64,000 nucleotides of DNA from Chimonanthus salicifolius. Its lineage: Eukaryota; Streptophyta; Magnoliopsida; Laurales; Calycanthaceae. The position numbers and the translations under genes were made by a program. The DNA is taken from assembly GCA_013350335.1 (NCBI GenBank), contig CM023540.1:61439195-61503194 (forward strand). The letters are read 5' to 3'. Of the stretch, positions 21,295 through 31,854 are shown piece after piece. The notes below the pieces were generated by a model that had not been told where the DNA came from, made no database searches, and saw only the letters and a program-made list of their open reading frames with translations. How positions within the stretch are numbered: position 1 is the stretch's first letter; the number at the start of each line of letters is the position of its first letter.

Positions 21295-22242
21295 ATGGCT
21301 CCAATGAGAAAGATCCTACAGGATCAGAAAGGGAAGGAAAAAATGTTACAAATTGGCTTAGGCAAAACGGCTCCAAAAAGAAAGACTCGACAAGAGGATA
21401 AAGGGAAGGAAAAAGTGTTACAAATTGGCTTAAGCAAAACGGCTCCAAAAAGAAAGACTCGACAAGACGATAAAGGGAAGGAGAAAGTTGTACATGAGAA
21501 GGAGCAATCAGTACATGAGAAGGAGCAATCAGTACATGAAAAGGAGAAATCAGTACATGAGAAAGAAAAATCGTACAATGAGGAAGACGATCGGTACTCT
21601 CGGCGAGAAGAGGAGGATAGTGAACATTCATCTCGACGGCAGGAAGAAGGAAACAGCAACAGCAGCGTGAGTATACCAGTAGTGCCACCTGAACTACAGA
21701 GCTTGGTTCAAGCGGTAGTTACTTTTGTTCTCCAACAACATCTGTATGGAGGTGGAAGCACAAGTGAGGCCAATGATCGGAACATGGTCAGGGACTTTTA
21801 GCAACAGCGCCCTCCTTACTTTAAAGGGAGAGAAGGGCCTGTTGGAGCAGAGAACTGGTTAAAGAAGATATCCCAAATATTGACTCTACTAAATATCAAG
21901 AGTCATGCCCATAAGATCTTACTGGCCACATCACAATTGATAGATGATGGTAAGTGGTGGGAAGTAGTGGAGAAACAGCAGGCACTTGTGCCAGAAAAGG
22001 AAAAGACTGCTATGACCTGGGAGCAATTCTCAGCTACATTTCTGGATCATTATTTTCCTGAGGAGGAGAAAGGGAGCCAGACTCAAGCCCTTTTGTCATT
22101 GGTGCAAGGCTCCATGACTGTAGCTGAGTATCACCGGGAATTCCTTAGTCTATCAATTTATGCATTCTACATAATGGATACGGAATACAGGAGGGCTCGT
22201 AAGTTCGAGCGTGGTCTACGGCCAAACATTAGGGCCAAGTGA
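21295..22242 (+). pseudogene. Element A gag, N-terminal and capsid part
   Basis: Starts MAPMRKI at 21295, in the same context as G's gag start. The N-terminus is expanded by in-frame repeats: a 24-codon unit about 2.6 times (21295-21483) and a 7-codon VHEKEQS/VHEKEKS unit four times (21490-21573). An ELQSLVQAVV segment and the retrotransposon gag domain (TWEQFSATFLDHYFPEEEK) follow. TAG at 21799 stands where related elements have CAG. Near 22236 one base is missing compared with G, shifting the frame just after RPNIRAK. It would form the capsid shell if intact. Confidence 0.8.
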
Positions 22243-22560
22243 CTGTATTCAAGGCAGCCGCACTGGTAAAAGTGGTCAGCAGGGCCACCATAGTTGAGCG
22301 TGAGTTGGCTGAGTCCGTGAGGTTTGCCAACCGTCGAGCCCAGAGTGGAAGGGGCACATATCAGCCTAATAAGAAGTTCCAACCGAACTTCAGCAGACCC
22401 TCACCATCTATTGGGTCCACTGGGGGTTTTCGTTCGAACCAACCCACCCAGTCTGTATCACTCACTCAGGCTTCTAGAGGGATGAGCAACTGCTTCCACT
22501 GTGATCAGTCGGGTCACTTCAGGAAAGATTGTCCAAGCTCAACAGGATTTCTTATTCCAG
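22243..22560 (+). pseudogene. Element A gag nucleocapsid part with zinc knuckle
   Basis: After the frame break the next frame carries a basic linker and CFHCDQSGHFRKDCP, a perfect Cx2Cx4Hx4C knuckle expected to bind the element's RNA. A second shift near 22535 moves the coding trace to the frame used by the protease. Confidence 0.75.
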
Positions 22561-22972
22561 GGGATCATTTCGTCCACCAGCCAGACCAGTTAACTCCCGG
22601 GGAGGCAGAACGTATAATCAGGCGAGACGGGCGCCTAACCCTGCTGGATCGGGACATTTGTTCACTCTGGCGTCTCCAGCAGATGAGGATCATTCAGTAA
22701 TTCAAGGTATGGCGGTAGTTAGTAGTTCTTATGCCTATGCACTGTTTGATTCTGGAGCTTCACACTCCTTTATAACTGCATCATTTATAACTGCTACTGG
22801 TACATTATTTCAAAAATTATCTACAACGCTCACAATTGTATCCCCTGTCGGAGACTCGGCATTGGGACTTATATGCACGGCAGTTAATACTGAACTAGCT
22901 GGACTTAGATTTGAGTTCAATTATCTGGTACTCGACATGACTGAGTATGATATAATCTTTGGCATGGATTGA
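22561..22972 (+). pseudogene. Element A aspartic protease
   Basis: The frame reads [12 protein letters not shown], the DSG active site of a retropepsin-like protease that cuts the polyprotein. It continues through EYDIIFGMD to a TGA at 22970, where relatives have a Trp codon (MDWL). The catalytic Asp is intact, but the polyprotein is cut here. Confidence 0.8.
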
Positions 22973-23488
22973 TTGACTAAATTCCAGGCCAACATTGATT
23001 GTTATTGCCGAAGAGTGACATTTTGGTCACCCGAGGGAAAGCATTATGTGGTTCGTGCAGACAAGCATAGCAGACTGCAAGAAGGGTTGAACCATTTGGT
23101 TTTAAATAATATCATCATAAACAAGGCACCAATTATTGAACTTCCGGCAATTGCAAAAGAATTTACGGACTTTTTTCCAAAAGAACTCCTTGGCTTACCG
23201 CCTATGAGGGAGATCAACTTTGAAGTCAAGTTGTATCCTGGTACTTCACCAGTGTCTTTACCACACTATCGGATGGCACCAGCAGAGATGTCTGAGCTAA
23301 AGAAGCAGATCGATGAACTGCTCAGCTTGGGATGCATCCGAAATAGCACATCGTCTTGGGGAGCTCCAGTGCTATTTGTAAAGAAGAAGGATGGTTCACT
23401 TCGAATGTGTGTGGATTACCGGAAGCTAAATCAGCTAACGGTCCGCAACAAGTACCCTTTACCTAGAATCGATGACTTATTCGATTAA
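22973..23488 (+). pseudogene. Element A reverse transcriptase, fingers
   Basis: Same frame as the protease. The protease-RT linker is followed by the RT start: [63 protein letters not shown] at 23486 replaces the CAA found in other copies (FDQLRGS). Confidence 0.85.
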
Positions 23489-23905
23489 TTGAGGGGTTCC
23501 AGTCACTTCTCGAAGATTGATTTGATGTCCGGATACCATCAAATCCGAGTCAAAGAGGAAGATATAGAGAAGACAACCTTCAGGACGCAGCATGGACTAT
23601 ATGAGTTTGTAGTCATGCCGTTTGGACTCACAAATGTACTGGCTGTATTCATGGATTTAATGAACATGATTTTCCGTCCGTATCTAGACCAATTTGTGAT
23701 TGTGTTCATTTACGATATCCTGATCTATTCCAAAAGTCAGGAGGAACATGCAGAGCACTTACGGATAGTCTTGAACACCTTGAGAAAGAACAAGCTATAT
23801 GCCAAAGCCAGTAAATGTGAATTTTGGCTATTTGAGGTTCATTTCTTGGGGCACGTTATATCTGAAGGAGGTATAGACGTGGATCCGGCTAAGGTGGCAC
23901 AGTGA
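23489..23905 (+). pseudogene. Element A reverse transcriptase, palm (catalytic Asp lost)
   Basis: Continues in frame: [27 protein letters not shown], then [10 protein letters not shown]. The family motif is FIDD; here the first Asp codon is TAC (23711-23713), giving FIYD, so the polymerase centre is missing a metal-binding Asp. [17 protein letters not shown] follows. The frame breaks at about 23903 between AKVAQ and RDWKAPKNV. Confidence 0.85.
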
Positions 23906-24915
23906 GAGATTGGAAAGCGCCCAAGAATGTAACCGAAATCTGTAGTTTCTTGGGATTGGCTGATTACTACAGGAGATTTATTAAGGATTTCTCCAAGATA
24001 GCATCTCCACTAACTCGACTCACTCAAAAAGGGGTCAAATATGAATGGTCAACATTGTACGACCAGAGATTTGAAGAGCTGAAGACAAGACTTACCACTG
24101 CCCCTGTTTTAGTTTTGCCGATAAGTGGCAAGTGTTATGAGGTATACTGTGATGCCTCAGGAGAGGGACTGGGGTGTACACTTAGTCAGAGTAATTACGT
24201 GGTGCCTTATGGTTCAAGACAGTTGAAAATACATGAGCGCCTTTATCCTACGCATGATCTTGAACTAGCCGCAGTAGTCTTTGCTCTCAAAAGTTGGAGA
24301 CACTATCTCTATGGTGAGAAATTTGAAGTGTTTTCTGATCATAAGAGTTTGAAATACTTGTTTGATCAGAAAGAACTCAACTTGAGGCAGCGCAGATGGA
24401 TGGAGTATCTGGTGGATTATGAATTCGTGCTTCGATATCATCCAGGCAAGGCAAACAAAGTGGCGGATGCCCACAGCCGCATATCACATGCATCCGTGGC
24501 ATGTTTGATCAGAACGGAATGGAAGATGGTGAATACCATTCGAGAGTTTAAACTCTATCTCAATAACCATGGGACCATATACAATTTGGTTATACAATCC
24601 AACACAGTTACAAAGATTGAACAAGAACAACGAGTAGATCCAGAAGTGGAGGAAATATGGGCCAAGATGTCTATTGGAATAGTCGTACTGGAATGGGAAT
24701 TACGACCAGGGCAAGGTCTTTTATTCCGAGGTAGAGTTTATGTGCCAAAAAGCTGTAGGAAAGAGCTATTGATTGAGGCACATCAAACCAAGCTCTCCAT
24801 TCATTCGAGCAGCACCAAAATGTATCACGACCTGAAGAGAGATTATTGGTGGCACGGACTCAAAAGAGATGTGGCGGAATTTGTGGCACACTGTTTAAAC
24901 TTGTCAGCAAGTTAA
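23906..24915 (+). pseudogene. Element A RT thumb, RNase H and integrase zinc domain
   Basis: One open stretch. The RT thumb reads SFLGLADYYRRFIKDFS. RNase H shows [22 protein letters not shown] and [12 protein letters not shown], i.e. D-E-D, with a further Asp in VADAHSR (usual ADALSR). The integrase N-terminal zinc region follows: H in EAHQTKLSIHS, YWWHGLKRD, then C in HCLNL, where the frame is lost before the last Cys. It would strip RNA from the RNA-DNA hybrid and bind cDNA ends. Confidence 0.85.
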
Positions 24916-25267
24916 GACGAAACATCAGAAGCCACCAGGGTTACTCAAACCCTTATCAGTACCAGAATGGAAATGGGAGCACATTTCCATGGACTTTGTG
25001 ACGAGGTTGCCGAGATCCTCAAAGGGCAATGATGTTATATGGGTCGTGGTAGACCGACTGACCAAGTCTGCGCATTTTATTCCTATCAAGATGACGGATT
25101 CATCTGAGACGTTGGGTCGGCGGTATATCAAGGAAATTATTCGGTTACATGGCATTCCTCGAACTATAGTATCTGACAGAGATGGCCGATTTACCAGCAG
25201 AGTGTGGCAGAGCATGCAGTCAGCTATGGGGACAGATCTACTGACTAGCACCGCATTTCATCCATAG
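24916..25267 (+). pseudogene. Element A integrase core, first half
   Basis: Catalytic core with D in [12 protein letters not shown] and D in [14 protein letters not shown] at 25265 replaces CAG in the HPQTDGQSE motif just before the catalytic Glu, so no complete integrase can be made. Confidence 0.85.
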
Positions 25268-25831
25268 ACTGATGGACAGTCAGAGAGGACGATACAAAAC
25301 TTGGAAGATATGCTGAGAGCATGCATGTTAGATTTCAAGGGTGGATGGGAGGATCACTTGCCACTGGTAGAATTCTCGTATAACAACAGTTACCAGGCAA
25401 GCCTTCAGATGGCCCCATTCGAGGCTTTATATGGTAGACCGTGTAGGTCACCAGTGTCCTGGACAGAGGCTGGTGAGCCTGCACTAATAGGACCCGAGTT
25501 GGTTGCAGAGACCACAGCGCAAATACAGTTGATACAGCAACATCTATTAATTGCACAGAGTTCTCAGAAGAGCTATGCTGACAAAAGAAGAAGGTTTCTT
25601 GAATTTGAAGTGGGAGACATGGTATTCTTAAAGGTCTCGACATGGAAAGGACACATGAGGTTTGGAAAGAAGGGGAAACTGTCACCAAGATTTGTGGGAC
25701 CGTTTCCCATCACAAGAAGGATGGGGGATGTAGCATACCAATTGGCACTTCCTTCACAATTGGCATCCCTACATGAAGTGTTTCATGTATTGATGCTGAG
25801 GAAGTATAATCCCGACCTTCCCATGTGTTGA
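25268..25831 (+). pseudogene. Element A integrase core end and C-terminal domain
   Basis: Same frame after the stop: TDGQSERTIQ-like segment with the catalytic Glu, then CMLDFKGGWEDHLPLVEFSY, ALYGRPCRSPVSW, and the SH3-like part VGDMVFLKVS with LSPRFVGPFPI. The frame shifts near 25820 (KYNPDLPMC then stop) where relatives read KYNPDPSHVLNV. Confidence 0.85.
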
Positions 25832-26028
25832 ATGTGCAAGATATAGAAGTGCAAAGTGACGTGACATACGTCGAGAGGCCTGTCAGAATAGTGGAGACTG
25901 AGCAAAGAGTGCTACGAAACAGAGCGATTCAATTCGTCAAAGTGGTATGGGATCGACATGGTATTGAAGAGGCCACTTGGGAACTCAAATCGGAGATGAG
26001 AACAGCTCACCACGAGTTGTTTATGTAA
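25825..26028 (+). pseudogene. Element A integrase chromodomain
   Basis: 67 codons in the shifted frame: HVLNVQDIEVQ region, then RAIQFVKVVWDRHGIEEATW and ELKSEMR, the C-terminal chromodomain-like module of Tekay/Del chromoviruses. In this family it is thought to direct integration to heterochromatin. It ends at the polyprotein stop, about 60 bases before the 3' LTR. Confidence 0.8.
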
Positions 26029-26059
26029 TTTATTTTGGAACCCTACTTCGCTCGATTTT

Positions 26060-26090
26060 CGGGATGAAAAATTTAAAAAGAGGGTTATAT
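26060..26090 (+). other. Element A polypurine tract
   Basis: GGGATGAAAAATTTAAAAAG then AGGGTTATAT lies right before the 3' LTR start TGTAACGCC. The same run precedes the LTR of C (36228-36250), G (51704-51735) and E (63414-63445) on the minus strand. Expected plus-strand primer. Confidence 0.75.
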
Positions 26091-29000
26091 TGTAACGCCC
26101 CGACTTTTTCAAAGATATCAATATTTACAAAAATGCCATTGGAATGGTAAATTAAAAAGAAATGATTGTAGATGAGAAATGGTGGGGCCCATTGTTCAAA
26201 TTAAGACCCAATGTGCATATTATAAGGATCAAATTAAAGTAGATGGGTAATGTACATCTAATTGGGTCAAAAAAAAATTTGGGTTGGGACCCAATGGGTC
26301 ATGATGGACTCATTTGACCATTGGGTGAGCCCAATCTTAATTGGGTTAGGCTGAATTGATTTAGAATTAAATGAAGGATAAATGGGTAGGCTTGATGCAA
26401 GTGTGTAAACCGCATTCAAATGGATAAACCACCCATAAATGGGTCAAGACGCCAAATTGGATCAATAAGCTAAGTTGGGACCCAATGGGTCGAGTTGACC
26501 ATGTTGACCACGTTGACCGTGTGGACCCTCATGTGAGCTCAAAGGGTGAGCCAAATCAGGTTGAGTTGGGGCTGAAGTGAGTTGGATTTGAATTAAATAA
26601 TGGAGTTGACTCAAGGGCATTAAATGAATGGTATTAAATGGGGTGAGTTGAGCTAATGAGTTGGATGAGTTAAGTTGGAAACCAAAGAGACCTTGAAATC
26701 CATTGAGTCAAATGGGGAGGTGAGGAGTTTCCTTGGTCTTAAACATCACAAAGACAAGTCCCACACGTTGGTGGCATGAGGAGTAGTTTTCCATGCATGA
26801 AATTAAATGGAATGGGATAAGTTTTGAATTGGGAATGTGGAGGGTTTCCATCTCATGATGGAAACCCAAAACCCAACGTTGGGAGTGCCAAGGGATGCCT
26901 TGGTTGGTATCAAAAGACTCCTTGGTTAGACCAACATTTATGAGGGTTAATGAGAGGTTATGGTGGCTGATTAACAAAGGGAGGCACACCATCATTTGGC
27001 CGATTTCCATCACAAAGGAACCTTAGAACTTCATCTCTCTCCCTCTCTCTCAAAACCTACCTCCTTGGCCGAATCAACCTTTGGTGTTTTCACTATTGAT
27101 CAAGCACATAATCAACAAAAGGAGGGAGGCTAAGGAAGATAGGAAGCAAGGATCAAAGGCAAGAAGAGAGGCTTAGAGAATTGGTAAGTACTCCATGGAA
27201 TTTTGTTTAATAAGTTGGTTAAATGGAACATGATTTGGGCATGGTATGGCCGAATCTATCAAAGGTTAAACCCTGGATTTTGGTGTGTAAAAAGGGCAGG
27301 AAATGGATCATAGGGTTCGGCCACTTTGGATGGCCGAACCCCATGAAATGGTTTGGTTATTGTTGATGGTTTTTGAAAGTTAAAAACCATGCAATATTAT
27401 GGAGATTTCTAGATGTTTTAATTAGACATAAGATGCAAGTTAAAGGGTTTTAAATCATGGATTTGAATGTCATGATTTGGTAATGTTATGGCTGAATTTA
27501 TCAATGGTTTAAATTATGATGATGAGGTTTAAAAAGGATAGAAACTTGGATCATAGGGTTCGGCCACTTTGGATGGCCGAACCCCATGAAAGGATTTGAT
27601 AATTTTGTATGGTTTTTGGAGAGATAAAACCATACCAATGTATGAGAGTTTTTAAGCGCTTTATTTGGAATAAAAATTGATGTTTTAGGTTGGCCATTGG
27701 ATGGCTGAATCACATTAAGATTATGGTCAAAATGTTGGATATGAACCATACACAAAGGATGGAAGGATTGACTCAAGAGAACCATAGGGTCAGCCATGTT
27801 TATGGCCAAACCCTATGGGTCATTTATGGGTGTTTAAAGATAAGAACATACTTGGAAATTATAAATGGATTTGTAGTATGTAAATGGATAGAAATAAAGA
27901 ACCATAGGGTTCGGCCATATGTATGGTCGAACCCCATGGAATGATTTTGATGGACATAAGCATTTGTGGAACCATGAAGATGATGGTGGACTTAGGGTTT
28001 AAATAAAAGATCAAATCCAAAGTGGGTGGCCGAACCCCACAAGGTGGTTTTTGGGATTTAAACCTAATGAGAAATCAAAGGTTATGTTATTAACTTGCTG
28101 TTATATAAACAAGGTAACGGGACTTGAACGGCGCACGAGTCGTGAGCGGGTGACGGTTAAGAAGATCGGACTTTTAAGTGAACTTTCAGTAGGTTTCCTA
28201 CCTACTTGTAAGCACTTTTATATTTGGTGTTATCATGGTTTTTATGAGACATTTGTTATACTATTATTTATCATATTGGATTTGAATGATAAGATTTATT
28301 TACATGTTTCATATATTTATTGGCATCTCATGCATGGACATGGGATGATGATTATGGAAACCTGAAGCCCACACTCCGTCGGTATGCCGTTTACGCAATT
28401 GTGGGGCCTCCTTAGGCGATGAGGGTCCCGCCAGGAGGAATATCAGGATGATAAGAGTTACATCAAGAAGAAATGAAAGAATACTGTGGTTTACCTTGAC
28501 GATGAGAGTCTCGTCAAGTGATGGCTATGTATATGTGTGATGGGTGGGACTCATTACATTTGCATACATACATGGCATTGATTTATATGTTTTTGATGAC
28601 CATATATTATGATATATGCATGTTTTATATACTAACCATGTGGTAGCCCTGATCGGAAAACCTACTGGCGCGTTGATCTAACGCCCTATTTCTATCCTTA
28701 GAGGATGATGCAAGAAAAGGAAAGGGAAAGGCAAAGGCTGAGGATCACGAGGAAAGCTAAGCATATATGCTTGGGTGTTGGAATGAGTTTCTATTTACTG
28801 TTGTTTAGATACATTTTTATGGACATGTAATAGTTTAGTAACTTTGCTATGGTTTGTGATTAGTTTGATGATGGATATTTGGTTTAAGTAGTTTATAATG
28901 GATGACTTGTACTTGTTATCTACTCAGTATAATTCCACAATTAGTTAGTTATGCAATTAGCTTAGTATTATTCCGCATGACTTATTTAGTTCCGTGTGTG

Positions 29001-29172
29001 TATTGTTTATCATGGTGTAGTCCATGCACACATGGTTGTCGAGTTAAGGTCTGACTTTGGAAGTCCGAACTTAGCTCGCGTCGTGACGCCTCCCGCTCTC
29101 TTCCACTTGTTTATTTATATAAAAAAAAAAAATTAGACTCTGATTTATAGTGAAAAAGGGCGGGGCGTTACA
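26091..29172 (+). repeat. Element A 3' LTR
   Basis: 3082 bp, TGTAACGCCCCGAC...CGGGGCGTTACA, with 12-bp perfect terminal inverted repeats. Uninterrupted copy of the 5' LTR: CT-rich tract near 27032-27052, donor at 27184, hairpins at about 27313, 27557, 27787 and 27906, half hairpin at about 28025, GTAGG/CCTAC stem-loop near 28190, CCTCCT-TA-GGCG hairpin at about 28408-28439, CTAAC and CTATCCTTAG at 28701. Confidence 0.9.
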
Positions 29173-29177
29173 GAACC

Positions 29178-31420
29178 ATAGATTTGGCCATGGTGTGGTC
29201 GAACCTATGGGTCCCACAATCAATGGAATGGATGGCTGAATTATTATAAGGCCATGGAAATTAGAAATCCATTCAAGGAATGATTAAAGGTTGAAACAAA
29301 CATAAGATGATATTTGAATTCATGTTGTGATATTAAGATTGAATAGGTTAAATGGAAAAGACTCTAGCTTTGGCTAGAGTGTATAGTAAATCCAAGTAAG
29401 AGTTATATGATGATAATGATTATGTTTTAAAATGATAAGAAATGGATTCCATGAGGAAGGGTCTAGCCAATTAAACCAACAATGAAGACTGACAAAACAG
29501 TCAGTCGATTGAATGAGGAATTCAGTCAACTGAAAAAGGTGCTAGCTGAAAAAAAAATAGTTTCTGGGAGTTTCAGCAGGACTTGAATATGAATTGGATT
29601 AAATATATGAGATTTATTGGTGGTTCAGCCGACTGAATCTATGATTCAGTCGATTGAATGATTACTTATCAAACACAAAAATCGTTGGTTGAAGATTCAA
29701 CCGACTGAATCATGGATTCAGTCGACTGAATCTATACTGGCCGAACATACAGTTAATCTGATCCAAAGTCAGCCAACTGAATCTGTGACAGATTCAGTCG
29801 ACTGAAAGAGGATTGACTGAGAATACAAAGGGTTTGACTCAGAGTCAGCCGAGACTGAAAGATTGCGAGTCAGGGTTAAAACCGTTCCGAGTTGGATTTC
29901 AGCCGACTGAATATTGTATCCATTCGATTGAAAGTCTATGGTAAGGCAGAGAACTGTAGCTGGGTATGATTCAGTCGACTGAATTGAAAAGTTTAAATTT
30001 TTGAATATTTTCTAGAAACTTCAGTTTATCTAGAAAGATGTGGGGATGATGGAAATTAAATGGATAATCAAATTGATATATGTCTGTGATTAAATTCATT
30101 AAGGTAAAGAGATTTCGCAAAGGGTTAGCAATTCGTTGTGAAGTGATCGTTGAACGGTATCTTCACAAAACAACAAAGATAGTATACTGGACTTTGGTAG
30201 GATTCCTACCTTATTGAAATACATGTGTATCTTATATGTATATTTGTGTTGCTGATTTGTATTTCCAAACATGATGACTTACTTTGATTGAAGAAATGTA
30301 TATGATTATGAACTATTTTCGATGGTAACATGTGATTTGAAATGAAATGGCATTATTTCATTCATGACCTCATGCATGGCATGGGAGGAAGTACATGGGA
30401 CAACAAGCCAAGTTATGAGCTGTCCGGACATGACTTGGGGCTTGAAAACTAGCTTGAAAGAAACTATGTGAACCATTGATATTTTGGCCTTGTCGGGGAT
30501 TGCTAGATAGGAGTACGGTGTAATTTCGGCCAAAGAGCTCCAGGAACCAGTCCGAAAACCCTACACAAAGGGAGGAGTCCACGTTCCATCTTTAATTCTG
30601 ATTAACATACGTGGGGAGGTATAACAGTGACCTAGTGGTGCCGTCACAAAACATTGGGGACATAAATGGCTAAGGGAACACCTTGATATGGCTTTATTTT
30701 ATCAAGAAAACTATTAATATGATTTGTGTTGTGATTGGATATGTAAATTGGGTGAGAGATCATTGGCATATGACACCCATGACATGACACATACATTAGC
30801 CTGATTTGATATGATTCTCATGCTTTGTTTTTTGTACTATGAGATATTTTACAGTTTTGGATATGATGTGCTTATCTTGATTTTTTTATTGATCTTATGT
30901 GCACATAACCCTATTTGGAATTCCTACTGGGTGCATTGACTAACGCCTTACTTCTACCCTATAGATGATGGAACAGGGAATGGAAATGACATGGGACGTG
31001 AGGAAAGCCAAGCATAGGAGCTTGGGCAGTTTATGCTGATTTTACTTGATTGATTTTGAATTGATGTATTGGGAGAACTGTTAATTGTGGGATTGTAATA
31101 ACTTAGATTTATTTTGATATAGTTTGATGATATTTTGAATATTTAAGTTTCAGTTAATTTAATAGTGATTGGTTTCCTTGCTTATTAATACAATGGATAT
31201 GGATAGTACTTTTATTCATAAAATCATTCGATAGTTAAATGTAAAACGTGTGAACTGTTTTAGTGGACTTAGTCCACGCACACATATTGGTGGCCAGTTA
31301 AGGGTTGGGTTTTGGAAACTCGGACTTAGCTCGTATCGTGACGTTCCCGCTCTCTCTCACTCATTTAAAAAAATATATATACTCTGATATTCGATGAGTG
31401 AAAAAGGGCGGGGCGTTACT
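29178..31420 (+). repeat. Element B 5' LTR, second segment
   Basis: Resumes after element A and ends GGGGCGTTACT directly before the primer site. It holds a cluster of TTCAGTCGACTGAA-type palindromes (29500-29985), GGTAGG-ATT-CCTACC near 30198, and CTAACGCC...CTACCCTATAG at 30964, the acceptor-like motif. Joined to 8623-9466 the LTR is about 3087 bp. Confidence 0.8.
29500..29985. repeat. TTCAGTCGACTGAA palindrome cluster (element B LTR)
   Basis: About ten copies of a 14-bp palindrome or half-decayed forms of it (e.g. TTCAGTCGATTGAA, TTCAGTCAACTGAA, TTCAGCCGACTGAA), often in close pairs 5-20 bases apart. Most variants change the central CG to TG or CA, as expected from deamination of methylated C. 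The same cluster is in element C's LTR (34845-35150). Confidence 0.8.
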
Positions 31421-31422
31421 GT

Positions 31423-31434
31423 TGGTATCAGAGC
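31423..31434 (+). other. Element B primer binding site (tRNA-iMet)
   Basis: TGGTATCAGAGC two bases after the LTR end, identical to element A's site. The leader that follows (31435-31854) has no gene. It contains the ACTC-TTCG-GAGT stem-loop at 31516-31527. Confidence 0.85.
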
Positions 31435-31854
31435 GAAAACGGAAGTGTGAATCTTTCAAAGTAAGATTAATACGGTATCATGTCTCACTGACTAGATGAG
31501 AATCCCAACTGATAAACTCTTCGGAGTCTGCTGCACGGGGGTCAGATTAATTTACTTTGTTGAGAATCAAACTTTAAGCATTCAATCTGAGAACAACATT
31601 TGATGAAAAAGGAATAGCAACAAGTGAAGGACAATCATTATGAATTGTGGATTTATCAAATATAGCAAGTAGGGCAAATCTCCCCCAAACAAGAAACATT
31701 GGAATTTCCCAAAAATGAGAAACAATATATGATACATAGGAAGGATTCCCCAAAAAAAGAATTATAAGATGATGATTTGGCAATCTCCCCAACTATGTAA
31801 AAACAAGATTTTATGAGGAAACTAAGTCAAGCAATGTTTCAATGACTTAGGAAA

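Larger units (their letters stand above)
9467..29172 (+). mobile_element. Element A: full-length chromovirus (Tekay/Del-like)
   Basis: Two LTRs in direct orientation (9467-15824 with a nested solo LTR; 26091-29172) flank a tRNA-iMet primer site, leader, gag, protease, RT, RNase H, integrase, chromodomain and polypurine tract. Flanks are GGACC (9462-9466) and GAACC (29173-29177), a 5-bp target duplication with one difference. Without insertions the LTRs are about 3.10 and 3.08 kb. It carries solo LTRs S1 and S2 and an extra zinc-knuckle ORF. Several stops, frameshifts and a lost RT aspartate make it non-autonomous. Inserted into element B's LTR. Confidence 0.9.

Noticed and set aside
21212..21688. 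Minus-strand ORF of 158 codons with repeats
   Set aside because: Antisense of the repetitive N-terminus of element A's gag.
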